DNA of 10,275 bases, taken from an uncultured Muribaculaceae bacterium. Its GTDB lineage: Bacteria; Bacteroidota; Bacteroidia; Bacteroidales; Muribaculaceae. Shown here one piece after another: positions 6,815 to 10,275 of the stretch; position 1 is the first letter of the stretch; each line of letters begins with the position of its first letter. Made by a program: the position numbers and the translations under genes. The stretch is from NCBI GenBank assembly GCA_947644475.1, contig CANRZQ010000080.1, forward strand, positions 1 through 10,275, written 5' to 3'. A model generated the notes under the pieces. The model worked only from the letters and a program-made list of their open reading frames with translations. It made no database searches and had not been told where the DNA came from.

Positions 6815-7534
6815 CTTCACTTCCCAGAGATAGAGGGCGTGGGCGGGCATGGAGGTGCCGGCGGCGCAGCGGTCGAGGCGGTCGAGGATGGCGATGACGG
6901 CCTCGGGTGCCATCTTGCCGCGGCCCACGTCGACAAGGGTGCCCACCACGGCGCGCACCATGTTGCGCAGAAAGCGGTCGGCTGTGATTTCAAAGTACCA
7001 TAGCCCGGGGCGTTCTTCCACCCAGCGGGCCACGCGCAGGTCGCAGATGTTGGTCTTTACTTGTGTGTGCAGTTTAGAGAAAGAGGTGAAGTCGCGCCGC
7101 CCAATGAGCAAAGCGGCCGCGCGGTTCATGGCCTCGAAATCGAGGCCGGCCGGAGCCTGCCAGCACAGGCGATGGAAGAAGGCTGTCTTTTCAGTAGTCA
7201 CATAATAGCGGTAGGTGCGCTCGGTGGCGTCGAAACGCGCATGTGCGTCGTCGGCCACAGGCCAAATGCGCTCCACGGCTATGTCGCGGCCCACCATGGC
7301 GTTGAGCCTGCGCACGATATCGGCCGGCAGAGGCTCGCCGGTATCGAAATGCGCCACCATGCACCGGGCGTTGACGCCAGTATCGGTGCGTCCGGCCCCT
7401 GTCACGCCTATTTTCTCGCGCAGCAGTTTGCCCAGGGCATCTTCAAGCACACCCTGCACCGTAGGCCCGTTGGGCTGTATCTGCCAGCCCACATACGGCG
7501 CCCCGCAATATTGCAACTGCATGAAATAACGCAT
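6809..7534 (-). CDS. truA: tRNA pseudouridine(38-40) synthase TruA
   Basis: This enzyme isomerises uridines 38-40 in the tRNA anticodon stem-loop to pseudouridine. The protein has 241 residues from MRYFMQLQYCG, close to the usual family length. It shows the N-terminal YCGAPYVGWQIQPNGPTVQGVLE block, the catalytic motif GAGRTDTGVNA with Asp51, a central ATERTYRYYV strand, and the C-terminal RFLRNMVRAVVGTLVDVGRGK block. The frame can be extended to an ATG at 7555, but that lies inside an inverted repeat and adds seven unrelated residues, so ATG 7532-7534 is preferred; 7522 is a further possibility. It is 73 bp from speA on the same strand, with the hairpin between them. The TAA (6809-6811) is provided by TCGA array 2. 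Function is secure. Confidence 0.95.
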   Translation of the reverse strand: MRYFMQLQYCGAPYVGWQIQPNGPTVQGVLEDALGKLLREKIGVTGAGRTDTGVNARCMVAHFDTGEPLPADIVRRLNAMVGRDIAVERIWPVADDAHARFDATERTYRYYVTTEKTAFFHRLCWQAPAGLDFEAMNRAAALLIGRRDFTSFSKLHTQVKTNICDLRVARWVEERPGLWYFEITADRFLRNMVRAVVGTLVDVGRGKMAPEAVIAILDRLDRCAAGTSMPAHALYLWEVKY

Positions 7535-7547
7535 AGACAAACAGTTT

Positions 7548-7604
7548 AGGAACACAAGCCTCCGGCTTGTGGATTCTACTCACAAGCCGGAGGCTTGTGT
7601 TCCT
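7548..7604. repeat. Nested perfect inverted repeat between speA and truA
   Basis: Two 24-bp arms (7548-7571 and 7581-7604) are exact reverse complements around a 9-bp spacer, GATTCTACT. Each arm also holds its own hairpin, CACAAGCC-nnn-GGCTTGTG, so the DNA can fold as one long stem or two small ones. It starts 3 bp after the speA stop and ends 13 bp before the truA start. On the transcribed strand no U-run follows, so it is not a classic intrinsic terminator. It may be a REP-like element, an mRNA-stabilising 3' hairpin for speA, or a brake on read-through into truA. Confidence 0.9.
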
Positions 7605-7607
7605 GCA

Positions 7608-9506
7608 TTACTTTTCAAGATACGTATAGCCGAACAGTCCCGACTTGTAGGTCGACAGGAAGTCGCGGCCTTCCTCGGGCGAAATCTTGCCCTGCTTCAT
7701 GGATGCGGTGACCCACATCTCCACGTTGCGCACAAGCCGCTTGGGATTGAACTGGACGTATTCCAGCACGTCGGACACGCGCTCGCCTTCGATGGTCTGG
7801 TCGATGGTGTATCCGTCCTTGTCGACACGCACATGCACCACGTTGGTGTCGCCGAAAAGGTTGTGCATGTCGCCCAGTATCTCCTGATAGGCTCCCACGA
7901 GGAACACGCCGATATAATAAGGCTCGTTGGGGCGCACAGTGTGCACCGGCAGCGACGACGACACCACATCGGGCGTGGATATGAAATGGGCTATCTTGCC
8001 GTCAGAGTCGCACGTAATGTCCTGGATAGTGCAGGTGCGCGTGGGCTTCTCGTCGAGGCGCGAGATAGGCATTATCGGGAAAATCTGATCTATCGACCAT
8101 GCGTCGGGAAGCGACTGGAAAAGGGAGAAGTTGCAGAAATATTTGTCGGGCACCATGCGCGAGATCTTGCGGAACTCCTCGGGGGCGTGCTTCATCGACG
8201 AGGCTATATCGCCCACCTCGCGGGCCACGCTCCAGAACAGTTTCTCAATCTGGGCGCGCGTGCGCAGGTCGAGCATGCCGAGCGAGAAGCGGTCGAGAGC
8301 CTCCTCGCGTATCTGCAAGGCGTCGTGCCACGACTCGAATATTCTCGGAGCCGAAAGTTTGTCCCATATGTCGTAAAGTTCCACGGCAAGTTCGTGGGCA
8401 TCTTCGGGGAGTTCCTCGCTGTCGCGCCACGAAGGCAGCGATGTGGTCTCGAGGGCCTCGAAAATGAGTATGGAATGGTGGGCCGACAGCGAGCGTCCGC
8501 TTTCGGTGATGATGTTAGGCTGTTTGAGGCCGTTCTTTACGCACACGTCGACAAGCGACGACACGGCATCGTTGGCATACTCCTGGATGGAATAGTTCAT
8601 CGAACTTTCCGACGCCGACGACCGGCTGCCGTCGTAATCAACGCCAAGGCCGCCGCCGATGTCGACAAAGTCGATGTCGAAGCCCATCTGCGAGAGTTGC
8701 ACATAGAACTGCATGGCCTCGCGCAAGGCGTTCTTTATAAGGCGTATCTTGGTAATCTGGCTTCCGATATGGAAGTGTATGAGTTTGAGGCAGTCGACAA
8801 GATTCTGCTTCTGCAAGAACGCTATGGCCTCGAGCAATTCCGACGAATTCAGGCCGAATTTCGATGAGTCGCCTCCCGACTCGGCCCATTTTCCGGCCCC
8901 GGTGCTCGACAGTTTGATACGTATGCCGATATTTGGGCGCAGTTTAAGCCGTTTCGAAATCTCGGCTATAAGTTGCAGCTCATTGAGTTTCTCCACCACC
9001 AGGAAGATGTTGCGGCCCATCTTCTGCGCCAGCAGGGCAAGTTCAATGTAACTTGCGTCCTTGTATCCGTTGCAGATTATGAGGGCGTTCTCGGAAATAT
9101 TAGTGGCGAGCACGGCATGAAGTTCGGGCTTTGACCCGGCTTCGAGGCCGATATTGAATTTTTTTCCGTAGGTCACTATTTCCTCCACTACCTGCCGCAT
9201 CTGATTCACCTTTATAGGATAAATCAAAAAATTGCGGGCTTTGTAGTCGTATTCCTCGGCAGCGCGCTCGAAGCAATGCGATATTTTTTCGATGCGGTTG
9301 TCGAGTATGTCGGGGAAGCGAAGAAGCACGGGAGCGGTGATGTCGCGCAGTTGAAGTTCGTCTATAATCTCTTTGAGATCGACGTGCGCGCAACCCTCAC
9401 GGGGACAAACCGTGACATGTCCGCTATCGTTTATCGAGAAATAGTTTCGGCCCCAGCCTTTAATATTGTAAAGTTCGGCACTGTCGTCAATTCGCCATTT
9501 TCTCAT
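7608..9506 (-). CDS. speA: Biosynthetic arginine decarboxylase SpeA
   Basis: This PLP enzyme (alanine-racemase/fold-III decarboxylase type) converts arginine to agmatine, the first step of putrescine and spermidine synthesis by the agmatine route; it is cytoplasmic. The 632-residue length matches the SpeA family. Visible motifs are the PLP Schiff-base Lys99 in YPIKVNQ, HFHIGSQ (244-250), the phosphate-binding GGGLGVDYDG (284-293), ESGRSLSAHH (335-344), a family-specific helical insert from about 365 to 470, and the C-terminal active-site CDSDGKI. No key residue is missing. The start MRKWRIDDS aligns with the usual beginning of the family. It lies 39 bp after purB on the same strand, and no promoter is evident in the gap, so it is probably transcribed from further upstream. 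A long open frame antisense to it is a codon-usage shadow. Confidence 0.97.
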   Translation of the reverse strand: MRKWRIDDSAELYNIKGWGRNYFSINDSGHVTVCPREGCAHVDLKEIIDELQLRDITAPVLLRFPDILDNRIEKISHCFERAAEEYDYKARNFLIYPIKVNQMRQVVEEIVTYGKKFNIGLEAGSKPELHAVLATNISENALIICNGYKDASYIELALLAQKMGRNIFLVVEKLNELQLIAEISKRLKLRPNIGIRIKLSSTGAGKWAESGGDSSKFGLNSSELLEAIAFLQKQNLVDCLKLIHFHIGSQITKIRLIKNALREAMQFYVQLSQMGFDIDFVDIGGGLGVDYDGSRSSASESSMNYSIQEYANDAVSSLVDVCVKNGLKQPNIITESGRSLSAHHSILIFEALETTSLPSWRDSEELPEDAHELAVELYDIWDKLSAPRIFESWHDALQIREEALDRFSLGMLDLRTRAQIEKLFWSVAREVGDIASSMKHAPEEFRKISRMVPDKYFCNFSLFQSLPDAWSIDQIFPIMPISRLDEKPTRTCTIQDITCDSDGKIAHFISTPDVVSSSLPVHTVRPNEPYYIGVFLVGAYQEILGDMHNLFGDTNVVHVRVDKDGYTIDQTIEGERVSDVLEYVQFNPKRLVRNVEMWVTASMKQGKISPEEGRDFLSTYKSGLFGYTYLEK

Positions 9507-9545
9507 TATCCGGTGGTGGTAGTTTTTATAGTTTATACTTTATCG

Positions 9546-10275
9546 TTAGTATCCAGTATAAGTCTGGGGCGAGAGAGCGTGGAGTTCGGCACGCACGGCA
9601 TCCGACACTTCGAGGCTGTCGATAAATGCGGCGATGCTCTCGCGTGTCACGCCCGTGTTTACACGTGTGAGGGCTTTGAGAGCCTCGTAGGGGTTGGGGT
9701 ATCCCTCACGGCGGAGGATCGTCTGGATGCCCTCGGCCACAACGCTCCACATGGCTTCAAGGTCGGCGTCGATAGCCGTACGGTTGAGCAGAAGTTTGTC
9801 GAGTCCCTTGCGTGTGGAGGCAATGGCAATGAGGCCGTGGGCCAGGGGCATGCCCACATTGCGGAGCACGGTCGAGTCCGTAAGGTCGCGTTGCAGACGC
9901 GACACAGGCAGTTTCTGGCTCAGATGGCCGAGCAGGGCGTTGGCAATGCCGAGGTTGCCTTCCGAGTTCTCATAGTCGATAGGGTTCACCTTATGCGGCA
10001 TGGCCGATGAGCCTACCTCGCCGGCCTTGATTTTCTGCTTGAAATAGTCCATCGAGATATACATCCACATATCGCGGTCGAGGTCGAGGATTATCGTGTT
10101 GATGCGGCGCAGGGCGTCGAAAAGCGCGGCCAGATTATCGTAATTGGAAATTTGAGTGGTGTACTCCTCGCGCTCTATGCCAAGTTTCTCGCTGAGGAAC
10201 TTGCGGGCAAACGCAGGCCAGTCCACATTGGGATAAGCAGCCCGGTGGGCGTTGAAATTACCCGTGGCGCCGCCA
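9546..10275 (-). CDS. purB: Adenylosuccinate lyase PurB (5' partial)
   Basis: PurB cleaves SAICAR to AICAR and adenylosuccinate to AMP, releasing fumarate, in purine synthesis. The gene runs off the right edge. The window holds about 242 C-terminal residues, roughly half of a typical protein. The frame begins at the edge with GGATGNFNAHRAAYPN, the conserved substrate-binding stretch, so the GTG at 10226 is an internal Val codon and not a start. The fumarate-lyase signature GSSAMPHKVNPIDYENSEGN, with its mobile catalytic serine loop, is intact, as are QRDLTDSTVLRNVGMPLAH and the C-terminal LTRVNTGVTRESI helix. It ends in TYTGY and a TAA at 9546-9548. It is followed by speA on the same strand, probably in the same transcript. 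Confidence 0.96.
   Translation of the reverse strand, partial: GGATGNFNAHRAAYPNVDWPAFARKFLSEKLGIEREEYTTQISNYDNLAALFDALRRINTIILDLDRDMWMYISMDYFKQKIKAGEVGSSAMPHKVNPIDYENSEGNLGIANALLGHLSQKLPVSRLQRDLTDSTVLRNVGMPLAHGLIAIASTRKGLDKLLLNRTAIDADLEAMWSVVAEGIQTILRREGYPNPYEALKALTRVNTGVTRESIAAFIDSLEVSDAVRAELHALSPQTYTGY

Noticed and set aside
7535..7555. truA start at 7555
   Set aside because: That ATG lies in the inverted-repeat arm, and the extra residues MFLNCLS do not belong to the family's N-terminus.
7569..8867. A 432-codon open frame on the + strand opposite speA
   Set aside because: It lies fully antisense to a well-conserved gene, its composition is typical of a reverse-frame shadow in GC-rich DNA, and it shows no recognisable domain.
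9276..10010. A 244-codon open frame on the + strand opposite speA and purB
   Set aside because: It spans the antisense of two conserved genes and the gap between them, which a real gene would be unlikely to do here.
10224..10226. GTG as the purB start
   Set aside because: The frame continues upstream to the window edge with conserved purB sequence, so this codon is internal.

Overview
The window looks like a chromosomal segment of a fairly GC-rich member of the Bacteroidales, possibly Muribaculaceae-like (the family is inference). Supporting signs are a Reg_prop/Y_Y_Y one-piece regulator, a Bacteroidota-type LptD, a 'four helix bundle suffix' protein, no Shine-Dalgarno sites, and a Bacteroidota promoter element (TACCTTTG) upstream of the LptD gene.

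Layout, left half (+ strand): the 3' part of a membrane-anchored propeller/LuxR-like regulator (3-2045), a small complete PP2C-type Ser/Thr phosphatase (2117-2863), a terminator-like hairpin, a promoter, and a 950-residue LptD-like outer-membrane LPS assembly protein (3019-5871). Right half (- strand, read from right to left): the 3' part of purB (adenylosuccinate lyase), then speA (arginine decarboxylase), a 57-bp nested inverted repeat, truA (tRNA pseudouridine synthase), and a 250-residue four-helix-bundle plus zinc-ribbon protein that converges on the LptD gene.

The most unusual part is 5878-6814. The four-helix-bundle gene is clearly lower in GC than its neighbours and is bracketed by two arrays in which the palindrome TCGA recurs at exact 10-bp intervals, about once per DNA helical turn. 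There are ten copies in a row in the first array and six exact copies plus two degenerate ones in the second. The arrays share a 38-bp segment with 36 identities. Each array overlaps the 3' end of a minus-strand gene and supplies its stop codon. I know of no described element with this layout. Possible roles are protein-binding arrays, terminators, or recombination boundaries of an accessory gene.

The remaining genes are housekeeping: purine synthesis, polyamine synthesis, tRNA modification and envelope biogenesis. Apart from the close purB-speA spacing (39 bp), which suggests co-transcription, the sequence shows no functional link among them.
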